DNA of 64,000 bases from Methylocystaceae bacterium (GCA_013373205.1 JABXIG010000003.1:905853-969852), one strand, 5' to 3'. Shown: positions 29,364 to 39,872, counted from the stretch's first letter. The notes: generated by a model from the sequence alone, not told the origin. Program-made: numbers and translations.

Positions 29364-30166
29364 AAGAGGATGTCACCGCTTGTCGCCAGAATAAGTCCAG
29401 CCATAAATGCTGAGGCTGACATCATACCATCTAAACGATCCAAGATGCCACCATGACCGGGGATAATTTGACTAGAATCTTTGACGTCAAAATGTCGTTT
29501 GGCGTGGGATTCAAATAAATCTCCCATCTGTGCAATAACAGCCAAGCCTGCGCTGAGACAGGAAATAAGGATGGGTTCTGCCCAGTCAAATCCTAATGAA
29601 AAAGCAAGACCAGTTAAAAAGGCACCCGTCATCCCCCCAATGAGGCCAGCCCATGTTTTTTTTGGGCTGATCTTTGGGGCAAGTTTAGGCCCGCCAATTG
29701 TAATTCCGAAGGCATACCCCCCTGTATCTGTTGCCACGACCATACAGGCAATCCAGAAAACAACACTGACCCCGATGGCATCTGCGGATCGAAGGAAAAT
29801 AAAGGCGCAAATGGGTATTGATAGATAAAGTGCCCCGATTGCAAACCAAATTCTTCCCTTGTTGTTAAGGGTAAGGGCAAAGAGAAGTGCGCACATAACT
29901 GGCGTGATTAGGATTACTTCAAGCAAAGGGATGTTGATAAAGGAAAGTAAAGGAATTATGCCGACATAAGCAGACAGAAGGATACCAGGCAGTTTAAATT
30001 CACCCAGACATAATTTTGACCATTCCCACCCCATCAAAATGGCAAAAAGCGCAATCATGATGTTGAAAAATGGACTTCCAAAATAAATGGCTGCAATTGC
30101 AGGGCCTGAAATGACCAGTGCCGAGAGGATGCGTAAGTGCAAACCGTTTGTTTTTTTATTAGACAC
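29354..30166 (-). CDS. cdsA: Phosphatidate cytidylyltransferase
   Basis: A 270-residue membrane enzyme with about seven to eight transmembrane segments that makes CDP-diacylglycerol, the precursor of all phospholipids. The C-terminal signature is present in pieces: SHAKRHFDVKD, then PGHGGILDRLDGMM. It overlaps uppS by eight bases and dxr by ten. Confidence 0.96.
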   Translation of the reverse strand: MSNKKTNGLHLRILSALVISGPAIAAIYFGSPFFNIMIALFAILMGWEWSKLCLGEFKLPGILLSAYVGIIPLLSFINIPLLEVILITPVMCALLFALTLNNKGRIWFAIGALYLSIPICAFIFLRSADAIGVSVVFWIACMVVATDTGGYAFGITIGGPKLAPKISPKKTWAGLIGGMTGAFLTGLAFSLGFDWAEPILISCLSAGLAVIAQMGDLFESHAKRHFDVKDSSQIIPGHGGILDRLDGMMSASAFMAGLILATSGDILLWF

Positions 30167-30893
30167 TGATCATCCCATATCGTCTGTCACGGCTGGCAAG
30201 TTCCCGTAAGGCTTGTTCTAAATGCTTTTTCCCAAAATCCGGCCAGAGCACATCAAGAAAAACAAATTCTGTATATGCGATTTGCCAAAGTAGGAAATTA
30301 CTAATGCGTTGTTCCCCACTGGTGCGGATTAACAGGTCCGGATCAGGCAAATCTTTCGTGAAAAGGGCATTTGCAAAGCTATCTTCTGTGATATTTTCTT
30401 CACAAATTTCGCCGGATTTCACTTTTTCAGCAAGTTTTTTTGTTGCTTCAACAATTTCAGCACGTCCACCGTAGCTTAATGCTATGGTCAGGTGAAGGTT
30501 GCAGTTTTCACACGTGAGCTTTTCAGCTTTTATAATATCATCTACAATATCTGATGATAAACGCGAGCGATCACCGATAAACCGAATGGCGACATTTTCG
30601 CTATGCAGTCGTTTGACTTCATGTTTCAGGTAATAACGCAACAACCCCATCAGGTCGTTGACTTCATCTTCCGGCCGTTTCCAGTTTTCTGAAGAAAAGC
30701 CAAAAAGAGTCAGGTGGCTCACCCCCAGTTCAACGGCAGCCTCAATCGTACGACGCACTGCATCAGCGCCTTTTTTATGGCCTGCAGTACGAGGTAAAAA
30801 GCGTTTTTTCGCCCAGCGGCCGTTGCCATCCATAATGATGGCAACGTGCAAAGGAGATGAAGCGTTGCGTTCTTTTTGTGAAACCTGATTCAT
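30159..30893 (-). CDS. uppS: Undecaprenyl diphosphate synthase
   Basis: A 244-residue cis-prenyltransferase that builds the C55 lipid carrier for peptidoglycan and O-antigen units. IIMDGNGRWAKKR near residue 18 holds the catalytic Asp, and DLLIRTSGEQRISNFLLWQ near residue 190 is the second signature. It is placed between frr and cdsA, with five bases separating it from frr. Confidence 0.97.
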   Translation of the reverse strand: MNQVSQKERNASSPLHVAIIMDGNGRWAKKRFLPRTAGHKKGADAVRRTIEAAVELGVSHLTLFGFSSENWKRPEDEVNDLMGLLRYYLKHEVKRLHSENVAIRFIGDRSRLSSDIVDDIIKAEKLTCENCNLHLTIALSYGGRAEIVEATKKLAEKVKSGEICEENITEDSFANALFTKDLPDPDLLIRTSGEQRISNFLLWQIAYTEFVFLDVLWPDFGKKHLEQALRELASRDRRYGMISV

Positions 30894-30898
30894 GCGAG

Positions 30899-31468
30899 TT
30901 AAACTTGCATAATTTCTTCTTCTTTATGGACCAAGGTTTCATCAACCTTTTTAATGGCCGCATCGGTTTCTTCCTGGATTTCTTTCGCGAAATCACGGTG
31001 TTGATCTTCTGTAATCACCCCGTCTTTTTCCAGTTTTTTAAGTTCGTCATTACCGTTACGACGAACATTGCGAATGGCAATGCGTGTATCTTCGGCATAT
31101 TTGCTGGCGATCTTAACCAGTTCTTTACGACGTTCTTCGTTCAGTGGCGGGATCGGAATACGAACCAAGGTGCCGTCACTTTGCGGGTTGAGGCCCAACC
31201 CTGATTCCCGGATGGCTTTTTCAACCATTTTCACATTGCCTTTGTCCCAAACCTGTACAGACAACATACGGGATTCTGGTACACCAATGGTCCCAACCTG
31301 ATTGATTGGCATTTTGGCGCCATAGACATCAACCATGACCGGGTCTAACAGGCTTGTGGAAGCGCGACCTGTGCGCAGGCCTGCAAATTCAGTATGGAGA
31401 ACTTCAACAGCTTTATCCATTTTACTGTGAAGTTCTTTTTTAATGGTATTAAAATTTACGTCAGACAC
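30899..31468 (-). CDS. frr: Ribosome recycling factor
   Basis: A 189-residue protein that splits the post-termination ribosome together with EF-G. The body is a three-helix bundle, with [14 protein letters not shown] near residue 31 at the hinge and [14 protein letters not shown] near residue 107. The start is a GTG preceded by GGGGAAG. It lies 17 bases downstream of pyrH. Confidence 0.97.
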   Translation of the reverse strand: MSDVNFNTIKKELHSKMDKAVEVLHTEFAGLRTGRASTSLLDPVMVDVYGAKMPINQVGTIGVPESRMLSVQVWDKGNVKMVEKAIRESGLGLNPQSDGTLVRIPIPPLNEERRKELVKIASKYAEDTRIAIRNVRRNGNDELKKLEKDGVITEDQHRDFAKEIQEETDAAIKKVDETLVHKEEEIMQV

Positions 31469-31485
31469 GAGTCTTCCCCTTTTTC

Positions 31486-32205
31486 TTAATCTTTAATAAC
31501 CGTATAGAGCCCCTGCCCGTTTATCACATGGGCAAAAGAGTCCGGTTCGTGCATGGAAAAAACGACGATGGGCAGGCCGTTTTCACGCGCCAGTGTGATG
31601 GCCGCAGCATCCATGACCTTCAAGTCGTTGGTTAAAACTTCTTTGTAGCTTAGTGTATTGTAGCGTTTTGCATTCGGGTCTTTTTTGGGGTCTGCGGAAT
31701 AAACCCCATCAACCTGCGTCCCTTTCAGGATTGCGTCACAGTTCATTTCAACAGCACGCAACGCTGCGGCTGTGTCTGTGGTAAAGAACGGGTTGCCCGT
31801 ACCTGCTGCAAAAATAACGATCCTACCTTTTTCCATATGGCGGATCGCACGACGGCGAATATAAGGTTCACAAACGCTTTGCATCGGTATGGCTGACTGA
31901 ACTCGGGTTGGCACACCTTGGCGTTCCAATGCGCTTTGCATCGCAAGGGCGTTCATGACTGTTGCCAGCATCCCCATATGGTCTGCACTGGTACGATCAA
32001 TGCCTGCAGCGGCATCTGAAATACCACGGAAGATATTACCACCGCCAATAACCAGACAAATCTGTGCGCCAAGTTCATGAACTTTTTTGACTTCGCTTGC
32101 AATCTGATCGACATATTCAGTGTCCAGACCAAATTGTTTCTTCCCCATGAGACCTTCACCAGAAAGCTTCAAGAGAACGCGTTTAAAGACGGGGGTATCA
32201 GACAT
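31486..32205 (-). CDS. pyrH: UMP kinase
   Basis: A 239-residue hexameric kinase of the amino-acid-kinase fold that makes UDP. Motifs are [11 protein letters not shown] near residue 9, [10 protein letters not shown] near residue 55 and [17 protein letters not shown] near residue 135. The frame is open for a further 20 residues, but the ATG at 32205 gives the usual family length and N-terminus. The Shine-Dalgarno sequence is weak. A terminator-like hairpin separates it from tsf. Confidence 0.96.
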   Translation of the reverse strand: MSDTPVFKRVLLKLSGEGLMGKKQFGLDTEYVDQIASEVKKVHELGAQICLVIGGGNIFRGISDAAAGIDRTSADHMGMLATVMNALAMQSALERQGVPTRVQSAIPMQSVCEPYIRRRAIRHMEKGRIVIFAAGTGNPFFTTDTAAALRAVEMNCDAILKGTQVDGVYSADPKKDPNAKRYNTLSYKEVLTNDLKVMDAAAITLARENGLPIVVFSMHEPDSFAHVINGQGLYTVIKD

Positions 32206-32293
32206 TTGTTGGGCCGCTCTTAGCATGTTTTTTGAGTGTGCTAGAAATACCCTGCCCCACATCAAGAATCAACGGCTGTTTCTGCAAGAAGGT

Positions 32294-32338
32294 CAAAAAA
32301 AACAAATGGCGCTGTGGTTTGCACCACAAGCGCCATTT
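32294..32338 (-). terminator. Rho-independent terminator after tsf
   Basis: On the minus strand, a long stem (15 pairs with one bulged base, arms 32304-32318 and 32323-32338) is followed by TTTG and eight T residues. It should end most rpsB-tsf transcripts, leaving pyrH to read-through or to its own promoter. Confidence 0.85.
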
Positions 32339-32370
32339 GGATTTTGTAAAAAGCAGGAAGCTTCTGCGGC

Positions 32371-33294
32371 TTATTTGCCAGCAACTGCTGCAACTTCTGC
32401 AGCAAAGTCTTCTTCTTTTTTCTCGATGCCAGCACCAAGTTCAAAGCGAATGTAACCAGTCACTTTGATGTCAGAGCCGAGCTCTTTACCAAGAGCTTCT
32501 GCAGCTTTGCCAACAGTTGTATCAGGGTCGATAACAAAAGCTTGTTCCAGCAGGCAGTTTTCTTCGTAGAACTTGCGCATACGGCCTTCAACCATCTTGA
32601 TGGCGATTTCTTCAGGCTTGCCAGCTTCTTTAGCTTGTTCGATCAGAACTGTACGTTCACGTTCGATATCTTCCGGGTCAACGCTGTCGCGATCCAGAGA
32701 AAGCGGGTTTGTGGCAGCGACGTGCATCGCGATTTGTTTACCAAGTGCGTTCAGTTTGTCTGCATCGCCTTCTGATTCCATAGCAACCAGAACACCGATC
32801 TTACCTAAACCTTCGCCAGCAGCATTGTGGATGTAAGAAGCAACAACACCGTTGGATACAGACAGTTTGTCCATACGACGCAGGTTCATGTTTTCACCAA
32901 TTGTGCCAACAAGTTCAGTCAAGCTGTCAGCACAAGATTTATCAGAACCTGGGTAAGAGGCTTCTTTCAAGGCATCAAAGTTGTCAACGCCCAAAGCAAC
33001 GTCAGCAACATTTTTAACGAATGTTTGGAATTGGTCGTTCTTTGCAACGAAGTCAGTTTCAGAGTTAACTTCGACAACAGCAGCAGATGTGCCGTTAGAT
33101 GCAACTGCAACAAGACCTTCGGCAGCAACACGACCGGATTTCTTAGCAGCTTTAGCCAAACCTTTTTGACGTAACCAGTCTTGTGCAGCTTGGATGTCGC
33201 CGTCGTTTTCGCTCAATGCTTTTTTGCAGTCCATCATGCCTGCGCCGGATGATTCGCGCAGTTCCTTTACGAGCGCAGCAGTAATCTGGGCCAT
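32371..33294 (-). CDS. tsf: Translation elongation factor Ts
   Basis: A 307-residue guanine-nucleotide exchange factor for EF-Tu. The N-terminal UBA-like domain reads [16 protein letters not shown], and the TDFVAKN motif near residue 79 inserts into EF-Tu. It follows rpsB, as in nearly all bacteria, with a 102-base gap that contains a stable hairpin. Confidence 0.97.
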   Translation of the reverse strand: MAQITAALVKELRESSGAGMMDCKKALSENDGDIQAAQDWLRQKGLAKAAKKSGRVAAEGLVAVASNGTSAAVVEVNSETDFVAKNDQFQTFVKNVADVALGVDNFDALKEASYPGSDKSCADSLTELVGTIGENMNLRRMDKLSVSNGVVASYIHNAAGEGLGKIGVLVAMESEGDADKLNALGKQIAMHVAATNPLSLDRDSVDPEDIERERTVLIEQAKEAGKPEEIAIKMVEGRMRKFYEENCLLEQAFVIDPDTTVGKAAEALGKELGSDIKVTGYIRFELGAGIEKKEEDFAAEVAAVAGK

Positions 33295-33352
33295 AGGATC
33301 CTCATATTTTCTAGAAAAAATCTAAATGCTTTTACACGTCTTCTGTGTCAAA

Positions 33353-33388
33353 GCGATGACAGCGGGGAAAATATTTCCCCACTGTCGC
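33353..33388 (-). promoter_or_regulatory. Intergenic hairpin between rpsB and tsf
   Basis: Arms GCGATGACAGCGGGGAAA (33353-33370) and TTTCCCCACTGTCGC (33374-33388) pair with one small bulge and one mismatch. It begins eight bases after the rpsB stop. There is no T tract behind it, so it looks more like an RNA-processing, stability or attenuation element than a full terminator. Confidence 0.6.
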
Positions 33389-33396
33389 TTAAATAC

Positions 33397-34182
33397 TTAT
33401 GCTTCAGCAGCAGCAGGTGCAGCTTCTTCAGCAGCTGGCAAGTTTTCAGCCGGTGCTTCTTCTTGTGCACCAACGTCGATACCAGCGGCTGACATTTGGC
33501 TTTGGATCCCGTCAAGAACGGAACCCGCAAACAAGTCGCAGTAGAGTTTCAGTGCACGGATAGAATCATCGTTGCCCGGTACCGGGTGAGTGATGTTCAG
33601 CGGGCTGCTGTTGGAGTCAAGGATGGCGATAACCGGAATGCCCAGGTTTTTCGCTTCGTTGATGGCAATCGCTTCTTTTTGTGTATCGAATACGATCATA
33701 ACATCAGGCAGACCGCCCATTTCTTTGATCCCGCCCAGGGTGCGTTCCAATTTTTCGCACTCACGAGTCAGGTTCAGTTGTTCTTTTTTAGTCAAGCCAG
33801 CCATGTCGCCAGCCAATTGAGCTTCAAGAGTTTTCAAGCGCTTGATAGAACCGGAAACAGTTTTCCAGTTTGTCAGCATGCCGCCGAGCCAGCGGTGGTT
33901 GACGTAGTACTGGCCACATTTGCCAGCAGCTTCAGCAACAACTTCAGAAGCTTGACGTTTTGTACCAACGAACAGTACGCGACCGCCACCAGCAACTTTG
34001 TCACGAACCTGAACCATAGCTTGGTGCAGCAATGGAACTGTTTGTGCCAGATCAATGATGTGAATGCCATTGCGAACACCAAAGAGGAATTGATCCATTT
34101 TTGGGTTCCAGCGGCGGGTGTTGTGTCCGAAGTGGACACCAGCTTCCAGAAGCTGGCGCATAGTAAAGGTTGGCAGTGCCAT
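33397..34182 (-). CDS. rpsB: 30S ribosomal protein S2
   Basis: A 261-residue small-subunit protein. The signatures are [20 protein letters not shown] at the N-terminus and [14 protein letters not shown] near residue 185. An Ala/Glu-rich tail of about 25 residues ends the protein, as in other alphaproteobacteria. It is the first gene of rpsB-tsf. In E. coli, S2 represses its own operon through the leader RNA. Confidence 0.98.
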   Translation of the reverse strand: MALPTFTMRQLLEAGVHFGHNTRRWNPKMDQFLFGVRNGIHIIDLAQTVPLLHQAMVQVRDKVAGGGRVLFVGTKRQASEVVAEAAGKCGQYYVNHRWLGGMLTNWKTVSGSIKRLKTLEAQLAGDMAGLTKKEQLNLTRECEKLERTLGGIKEMGGLPDVMIVFDTQKEAIAINEAKNLGIPVIAILDSNSSPLNITHPVPGNDDSIRALKLYCDLFAGSVLDGIQSQMSAAGIDVGAQEEAPAENLPAAEEAAPAAAEA

Positions 34183-34251
34183 TATAATATCCTTTTCCGG
34201 TTGATCCTCCGCAAGGCTGTGTGAGTTCAGTTAAGAACACCGGATCGAGCA

Positions 34252-34270
34252 TGTGGGATGTCTCCCCACA
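34252..34270 (-). promoter_or_regulatory. Hairpin in the rpsB leader
   Basis: TGTGGG (34252-34257) pairs with CCCACA (34265-34270) around a seven-base loop, within the roughly 120-base 5' leader of rpsB. It is a candidate part of an S2 autoregulatory site, by analogy only. Confidence 0.4.
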
Positions 34271-34307
34271 GTCCCGCAAATTCCTTGCGTGTGAAGTTAA
34301 GGCGCGC

Positions 34308-34336
34308 TTGATAAGCTTTTTTAGAGCGAATTGCAA
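34308..34336 (-). promoter_or_regulatory. Probable rpsB promoter
   Basis: On the minus strand, TTGCAA (34331-34336) is the -35 and TATCAA (34308-34313) the -10, with an optimal spacer of 17 bases. It gives a leader of roughly 120 bases before the rpsB ATG. Confidence 0.55.
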
Positions 34337-34344
34337 GGTGTTTT

Positions 34345-37300
34345 TTAGATTTCCTGAACATCAGCGATGCCAGGGACGGCTTTTACGGCCTGTAATAGTC
34401 CCGGAGTAATGCGATAACCGCTTGTTAGCTTAACCTCAGCTTCGGTTGTAGCATCGACGCGCGCCATTAAAATTACGTTGCCTCTGCCCTTTCCTTCACG
34501 TTCCAGAAGTTCTTTCATAAGGGGGACGGCAGTTTGGTCTTCAATATAAACTTTCAGTCCAGCTGTTGCCCGTGCAGCTTTGACATCCAGCAGCTCAATG
34601 CCGTTTGCGATAAAACGCACGCTTTCTTCTTCAAATTGAGCAGAAGCCATAATAAAAACGGATTGGCCGGGTTCAAGATAATCCCGACAGGCTGACAAAG
34701 CTTCAGAAAAAACAGCAATTTCAAATGCAGCTGTTGAATCTGAAAGCTGTACAAAGGCAAAACGGTTGCCTTTTTGCGATATTTTTTCACGTTTACTGAT
34801 TACGGTTCCAGCCATTTTTACCGGGCCGGATAGACCAGATTGGAAAATTTCCGTGTAGGTTTTGACGCCAAGTCGTTTCAAAGTGGTCTTATAAGCATCC
34901 AACGGGTGTGCAGACAGGTAGAAACCAATGGCTGAAGCTTCTTCACGCAGGCGATCCATTAAGGGCCAGTCCGGGACGTTTGGCAATTGAGCTGCTTTTT
35001 TAACGGCTGTATCATCTGCACCAAACATACCGATTTGGTCTGAATTTCTTTCTTCAGCAGCCAGATTGGAATGTTTAATCAGGGTTTCAATGCCATCAAA
35101 GACCTGACGTCGGTTACTGTTCAAACTGTCAAAGGCACCAGCACGCACCAAATTTTCTAAAATACGCTTGTTGACGCCTTTGCTGTCAACCCGGTTAGCC
35201 AGATCAAACGGATCTTTGAAACAACCGTTTTTCTCGCGCTCTTTCACTAAGGATTCCATGGCTGCATCGCCCACGTTTCTGACTGCAGATAAAGCGTAGC
35301 GTACGGCTTTGATGGTCCCGCCCACTTCTTCATTTGGGTTTTGGATTTCTTCTACGCTGAAAATAACATTAGATTTATTAATGTCGGGCTGCAGCAAAGG
35401 GATCTTCATTTTGTCCAGTTCCTGACGGAACAGATTAAGTTTGTCAGTATTGTTTAAATCAAGCGACATGATCCCGGCCATGAATTCTGCCGGGTAGTTG
35501 GCTTTAAGGTAGGCTGTCTGATAGGCCACATAGGCATAGGCCGCTGCGTGTGATTTGTTAAAGCCGTAGGATGCGAATTTTGCCATGATGTCAAAAATTT
35601 CGCTGGCTTTCTTTTCCGGAACGCCACGTTCAACAGATCCTTCAACGAAGAGCTTACGCTGCTTTTCCATTTCTTCGGCGATTTTCTTCCCCATCGCGCG
35701 ACGCAGCAAATCCGCTTCCCCAAGGCTATAACCGGCCATAACCTGAGCAATCTGCATGACCTGTTCCTGATAGATCATAATCCCATAGGTTTCTTTCAGG
35801 ATGGGCTCAATCGTCGGGTAAAGGTAATCTGGTTCTTCCTGCCCGTGTTTACGCTTAATGTAGCTGGGAATGTTGTCCATCGGACCCGGACGATAAAGGG
35901 CCACGACCGCGATCAAATCTTCTAGACGGTTGGGTTTCATGGATCTGAGGACGCCACGCATCCCTTCGGATTCCAACTGGAAGACGCCGCCCCCTTCCCC
36001 GCGTCCAAGCATTTCGTATGTCGGGCCATCATCAAGTGGAATTTGTGAAATATCCAGCGGTTCATCGCGGCCTGCGTTAATGAATTTTAGGGCAGTTGCA
36101 ATCACCGTCAGGGTTTTTAGGCCCAAAAAGTCAAACTTCACCAATCCAGCCTGTTCAACAAATTTCATGTTGAACTGAGTGACAGGCATATCAGATTTAG
36201 GATCGCGATAGAGGGGGACAAGTTTATCTAGTGGACGGTCCCCGATTACCACACCAGCTGCGTGGGTGGAGGCATGCCGATATAGCCCTTCAAGCTTTTT
36301 TGCGATGCCGACCATACGTTTTACGGTCTCGTCATCTTCAACTTCCTGCTTGAATTCCGGGATGGCTTCCAGTGCTTCGGAAACGGTCATGGCTTTACCG
36401 GGGTCGTTCGGTACATATTTACAAATCCGGTCGACCTGACCAAAGGGCATTTGCAGAACACGACCTGTATCACGCAAAACTGCGCGGGCTTGCAGTTTAC
36501 CAAACGTGATGATTTGGGCAACATGATCGTAACCATATTTATCCTGAACGTACTTAATAACCTCTTCACGGCGGTCCTGACAGAAATCGATATCAAAGTC
36601 AGGCATAGACACACGTTCAGGGTTTAGGAAGCGTTCAAACAGCAATTGATACTTCAGAGGGTCAAGGTCGGTAATTGTTAGGGCGTAGGCAACAAGGGAA
36701 CCCGCACCAGACCCACGACCGGGCCCTACAGGGATGTCATGTTCTTTGCCCCACTGGATAAAGTCCGCAACGATCAGGAAGTAACCGGGAAAGCCCATCT
36801 GATTGATGATACCGAGCTCGTAATCCAGACGTTCCCAGTATGGCTTGGCGATGGCATCACGTTCTTCAGGTGTCATACCTTCTTTGAATTCATTGGTTTC
36901 AAGACGCAATTTCAAACCATCTTCGGACATTTTGCGCAGTTCATCTTCTTCATTGCGCCCTTCACCACAGTCAAAGGGCGGCAAAATTGGATCTATGTTT
37001 TCAACTTTTTGTGCACAGCGTTTGGCGATGACCAGTGTATTGTCACAGGCTTCTGGCACGTCTTTAAAGAGTTCGCGCATTTCTGCGGCGCTCTTAAGAT
37101 AATGTTGAGGTGTGAGTTTGCGGCGATCCGTTTGATCGACATAAGTTCCAGCAGCGATACAGATCAGTGCATCATGTGCCTGGTGCATGTCTTTGGTTGG
37201 GAAAAAAGCTTCATTGGTTGCGACCAAAGGGATGTTCAGTTTGTAGGCAAGGTCAATCTGATCCTCTTCAATCTGGTTTTGTTCCGGCATGTTATGACGT

Positions 37301-37851
37301 TGAAGTTCAACATAAACTCTTCCCGGTAACGTGCTGTTTATTCTAGATAATAAAGATTCTGCGCGCTCTTTTTCACCTTCTAGAAGAAGATGGCCTATTG
37401 GTCCTTTGTGACCACCCGTTAAAAGGATCAGGCCTTCGTTATAGTCCAATACATCATCCAGCGGGATTTGTGGGTCTTCACCTGCCGGTGAATTCAAAAA
37501 TGCACGACTGACGAGCTTCATTAAGTTGCGATAGCCAATATCATTTTGGCTCAGCAAGACAATCTGATCTGGTTCAGCAGGGCCAACCTGACGGCCTTTC
37601 ATCCCTTTATTTGCTGTATCACTCGCCTGTGCCTGGATAGAAATTTGACAGCCAATGATCGGTTGAATGCCCGCCCCTGACATCGTTTGTGAGAATTCAA
37701 GTCCACCAAACATATTGTTGGTATCAGTCATAGCAATTGCCGGCATATTTTCTGACTCGACCCATTTGGGCAATTCTTTAATGCGAATGGCCCCTTCAGA
37801 CAGGGAATAGGCAGTGTGAAGGCGAAGGTGAACGAAATCGGCGTGAGACAT
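34345..37851 (-). CDS. dnaE: DNA polymerase III alpha subunit
   Basis: A 1168-residue replicative polymerase, type DnaE1. The PHP domain opens with FVHLRLHTAYSLSEG, the catalytic aspartates lie in PDFDIDFCQDRR near residue 415, and an OB domain occupies the C-terminal part. The size is typical of the main replicative enzyme and not of the error-prone DnaE2. In related genomes it follows lolD directly. Here a plus-strand cassette of about 4.2 kb separates them. Confidence 0.98.
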   Translation of the reverse strand: MSHADFVHLRLHTAYSLSEGAIRIKELPKWVESENMPAIAMTDTNNMFGGLEFSQTMSGAGIQPIIGCQISIQAQASDTANKGMKGRQVGPAEPDQIVLLSQNDIGYRNLMKLVSRAFLNSPAGEDPQIPLDDVLDYNEGLILLTGGHKGPIGHLLLEGEKERAESLLSRINSTLPGRVYVELQRHNMPEQNQIEEDQIDLAYKLNIPLVATNEAFFPTKDMHQAHDALICIAAGTYVDQTDRRKLTPQHYLKSAAEMRELFKDVPEACDNTLVIAKRCAQKVENIDPILPPFDCGEGRNEEDELRKMSEDGLKLRLETNEFKEGMTPEERDAIAKPYWERLDYELGIINQMGFPGYFLIVADFIQWGKEHDIPVGPGRGSGAGSLVAYALTITDLDPLKYQLLFERFLNPERVSMPDFDIDFCQDRREEVIKYVQDKYGYDHVAQIITFGKLQARAVLRDTGRVLQMPFGQVDRICKYVPNDPGKAMTVSEALEAIPEFKQEVEDDETVKRMVGIAKKLEGLYRHASTHAAGVVIGDRPLDKLVPLYRDPKSDMPVTQFNMKFVEQAGLVKFDFLGLKTLTVIATALKFINAGRDEPLDISQIPLDDGPTYEMLGRGEGGGVFQLESEGMRGVLRSMKPNRLEDLIAVVALYRPGPMDNIPSYIKRKHGQEEPDYLYPTIEPILKETYGIMIYQEQVMQIAQVMAGYSLGEADLLRRAMGKKIAEEMEKQRKLFVEGSVERGVPEKKASEIFDIMAKFASYGFNKSHAAAYAYVAYQTAYLKANYPAEFMAGIMSLDLNNTDKLNLFRQELDKMKIPLLQPDINKSNVIFSVEEIQNPNEEVGGTIKAVRYALSAVRNVGDAAMESLVKEREKNGCFKDPFDLANRVDSKGVNKRILENLVRAGAFDSLNSNRRQVFDGIETLIKHSNLAAEERNSDQIGMFGADDTAVKKAAQLPNVPDWPLMDRLREEASAIGFYLSAHPLDAYKTTLKRLGVKTYTEIFQSGLSGPVKMAGTVISKREKISQKGNRFAFVQLSDSTAAFEIAVFSEALSACRDYLEPGQSVFIMASAQFEEESVRFIANGIELLDVKAARATAGLKVYIEDQTAVPLMKELLEREGKGRGNVILMARVDATTEAEVKLTSGYRITPGLLQAVKAVPGIADVQEI

Positions 37852-37988
37852 TTACTGGATTTTCTTGTTTTGAGGCAGAGTTTTGGTGCAAACTGCATCC
37901 TAATCCTGTTTTCCACTTCAAGAAAGCAGATTTTTTCATTCTTATTTTTCAATGCGATCTGGTTAACCATATGAGACTATGGAGAAAA
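37852..37988. promoter_or_regulatory. Divergent region between dnaE and the cyclase
   Basis: About 137 AT-rich bases from which dnaE (minus) and the cyclase gene (plus) must both start. No convincing -35/-10 pair or operator could be named. Confidence 0.35.
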
Positions 37989-39806
37989 ATGACGTTTCCG
38001 CGTCAGCCAATACAGAATGTTCTTTTTTTTGGCTTTGGCGGTCTGATTCTCCTGGCTGTCGCCGTGGTGTTGTATCTTGGCCTTAGTTCTACAGCCAAGC
38101 TCACCAAAGATTACCATCACATGCTCATTGAAACGGCGCTTGATAAAATGCAAAGGGAAATTGAGAGCATCCTTCTCCCGGTGGAGAATCAGGCATTGTG
38201 GTTTGGCGATCAGATAAAATCCGGTCATCTTGATATTCAAGACCATAAATCTGTGCAGGCATTTTTACGCGGTATTTTAGGTGCAACCCCCAATGTCACA
38301 GGGGTTGGCATTCAATATCCTGATGGAATTGCGCGCTTTATCTTGCGTGGTGAAAATGAATGGGTGGAAAGACGTGAAGTGAGTCAAGAAGACAATAGGC
38401 GTTTGTTTGAATTAATGAAAAACGTCAAGACCTCCATCTGGGGGGATCTTTTTTATTATGATAAACTTGAGCAAACGATCATTGATATCCGTACGCCGCT
38501 TTTTCAGGATGGTGAATTAAAGGGTGTTCTCTTTATCGGTGTGACGGTAGCTGACATTTCTAAAAAAATTCTGGAAACATCGACGGACCAGTTCCTGACA
38601 CCATTTATCCTTTATGGGGATGATTATATTCTTGCTCACCCCTTGCTTGTGAGTGGTCGTACTGTTGCGCCGGGGCAATCTAAGAAGTTTGATTGGGTTG
38701 AAGGTAAAGGTGATGTACCGTTGCCCAAGCTCAAGGATTTTTATGATCCTAAACTGGTGATCTTGCGAAGTCGTGACGTCAAACCAGCCAGGTTAATCGC
38801 CCCCTTTAATGACGTAGATGTGAAGTTAGCGCGTATTGATGACGATATGCATATTGTAGCGACCCGAAAACTTCAACGTTTTGGGCATATACCTTGGATT
38901 ACCGGGGTTTACATCAATGCGGCGAAGTCGGACCGCACCGAGGCTATGCAATTGTTTGAAATGGGTGGGGCTGGTCTTGTCGTCCTGATCATTTCAGTTA
39001 TTCTATCTATTAAGGTTGGACGCAAACTTGCCCGACCGATCATCCGATTGGCTGAAACAGCAATTATGATCCGCAAAGGGGTTATGGAACCAATTCATCC
39101 CCTACCCCGCAGCCGCTTAAAAGAACTGGATCAAGCAGCACTGGCCGTTAATGACATGATCGAAGGTTTGCGTGAACGTGACATGATTCGTGAAGTCTTT
39201 GGACGTTATGTCCCTGAATCCATTGCGGCATCATTGATGCAGGAAAATGGTGAGCTAAAACCGATTTCCTGCGAGGCAACTATTCTCTTCTCAGATATTG
39301 TAGGCTTTACCAAATTAACTGAAGAAGTCGGGGCAGAACCGATTGTCAGCATTCTAAATTCATATTTCAGTAGTGTTGTTGAAATTCTGGAATGTCACGG
39401 GGGCGTCGTGACCCAGTTTCAGGGCGATGCGGTTCTGGCGACTTTTAATGTACCGATCAAAGATAAAGATCACGCAAAAAATGCTTTGAATGCGGCGATT
39501 GAAATTCAGGAAATGTTGTCAAAAAAAACATTTGATGGCGTTTCTTTGAAAAGTCGAATTGGCTTGAACACAGGTACTGTCGTTGCCGGGGCTGTTGGGG
39601 CCAAGGGGCGTTTGAATTATACGGTTCATGGGGATGCAGTGAATTTGGCGGCACGGATTGAAGATCTCAATAAAACCTTTAAGACAAATATTCTGATCTC
39701 TGAGGATACGGCAAAATTGATTGACCATTTGCCCTTACAAAGTATCGGTTCAACCTCAGTTCACGGACGAAATGCAGATGTTCATCTTTTTGTCATTAAA
39801 GACTGA
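37989..39806 (+). CDS. Membrane-bound class III nucleotide cyclase with periplasmic sensor and HAMP domain
   Basis: About 605 residues: a membrane segment at roughly 8-30, a periplasmic Cache-like sensor of about 280 residues, a second membrane segment near 320-342, a HAMP-like linker, and a class III cyclase domain (about 400-590). Metal aspartates are seen in ILFSDIVGFTKLTE and in QFQGDAVLATFN, and the C-terminal block is NYTVHGDAVNLAARIE. The position usually held by the purine-selecting lysine is glutamine (Q in TQFQGD), so ATP versus GTP preference is open. The ATG at 37989 has GGAG just upstream, and an ATG at 37971 would add six residues. It ends 66 bases before the DUF1538 operon on the same strand. 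Confidence 0.9.
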   Translation: MTFPRQPIQNVLFFGFGGLILLAVAVVLYLGLSSTAKLTKDYHHMLIETALDKMQREIESILLPVENQALWFGDQIKSGHLDIQDHKSVQAFLRGILGATPNVTGVGIQYPDGIARFILRGENEWVERREVSQEDNRRLFELMKNVKTSIWGDLFYYDKLEQTIIDIRTPLFQDGELKGVLFIGVTVADISKKILETSTDQFLTPFILYGDDYILAHPLLVSGRTVAPGQSKKFDWVEGKGDVPLPKLKDFYDPKLVILRSRDVKPARLIAPFNDVDVKLARIDDDMHIVATRKLQRFGHIPWITGVYINAAKSDRTEAMQLFEMGGAGLVVLIISVILSIKVGRKLARPIIRLAETAIMIRKGVMEPIHPLPRSRLKELDQAALAVNDMIEGLRERDMIREVFGRYVPESIAASLMQENGELKPISCEATILFSDIVGFTKLTEEVGAEPIVSILNSYFSSVVEILECHGGVVTQFQGDAVLATFNVPIKDKDHAKNALNAAIEIQEMLSKKTFDGVSLKSRIGLNTGTVVAGAVGAKGRLNYTVHGDAVNLAARIEDLNKTFKTNILISEDTAKLIDHLPLQSIGSTSVHGRNADVHLFVIKD

Positions 39807-39872
39807 CTTGTATTGCCCTGAAACTTACAGTATGAAATAGTGAAATATTAGAACTAGGGCGCTTCATATTTC

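Noticed and set aside
36739..37329. 196-codon open frame antisense to dnaE
   Set aside because: It is a shadow of a conserved essential gene, with no family resemblance or promoter context.
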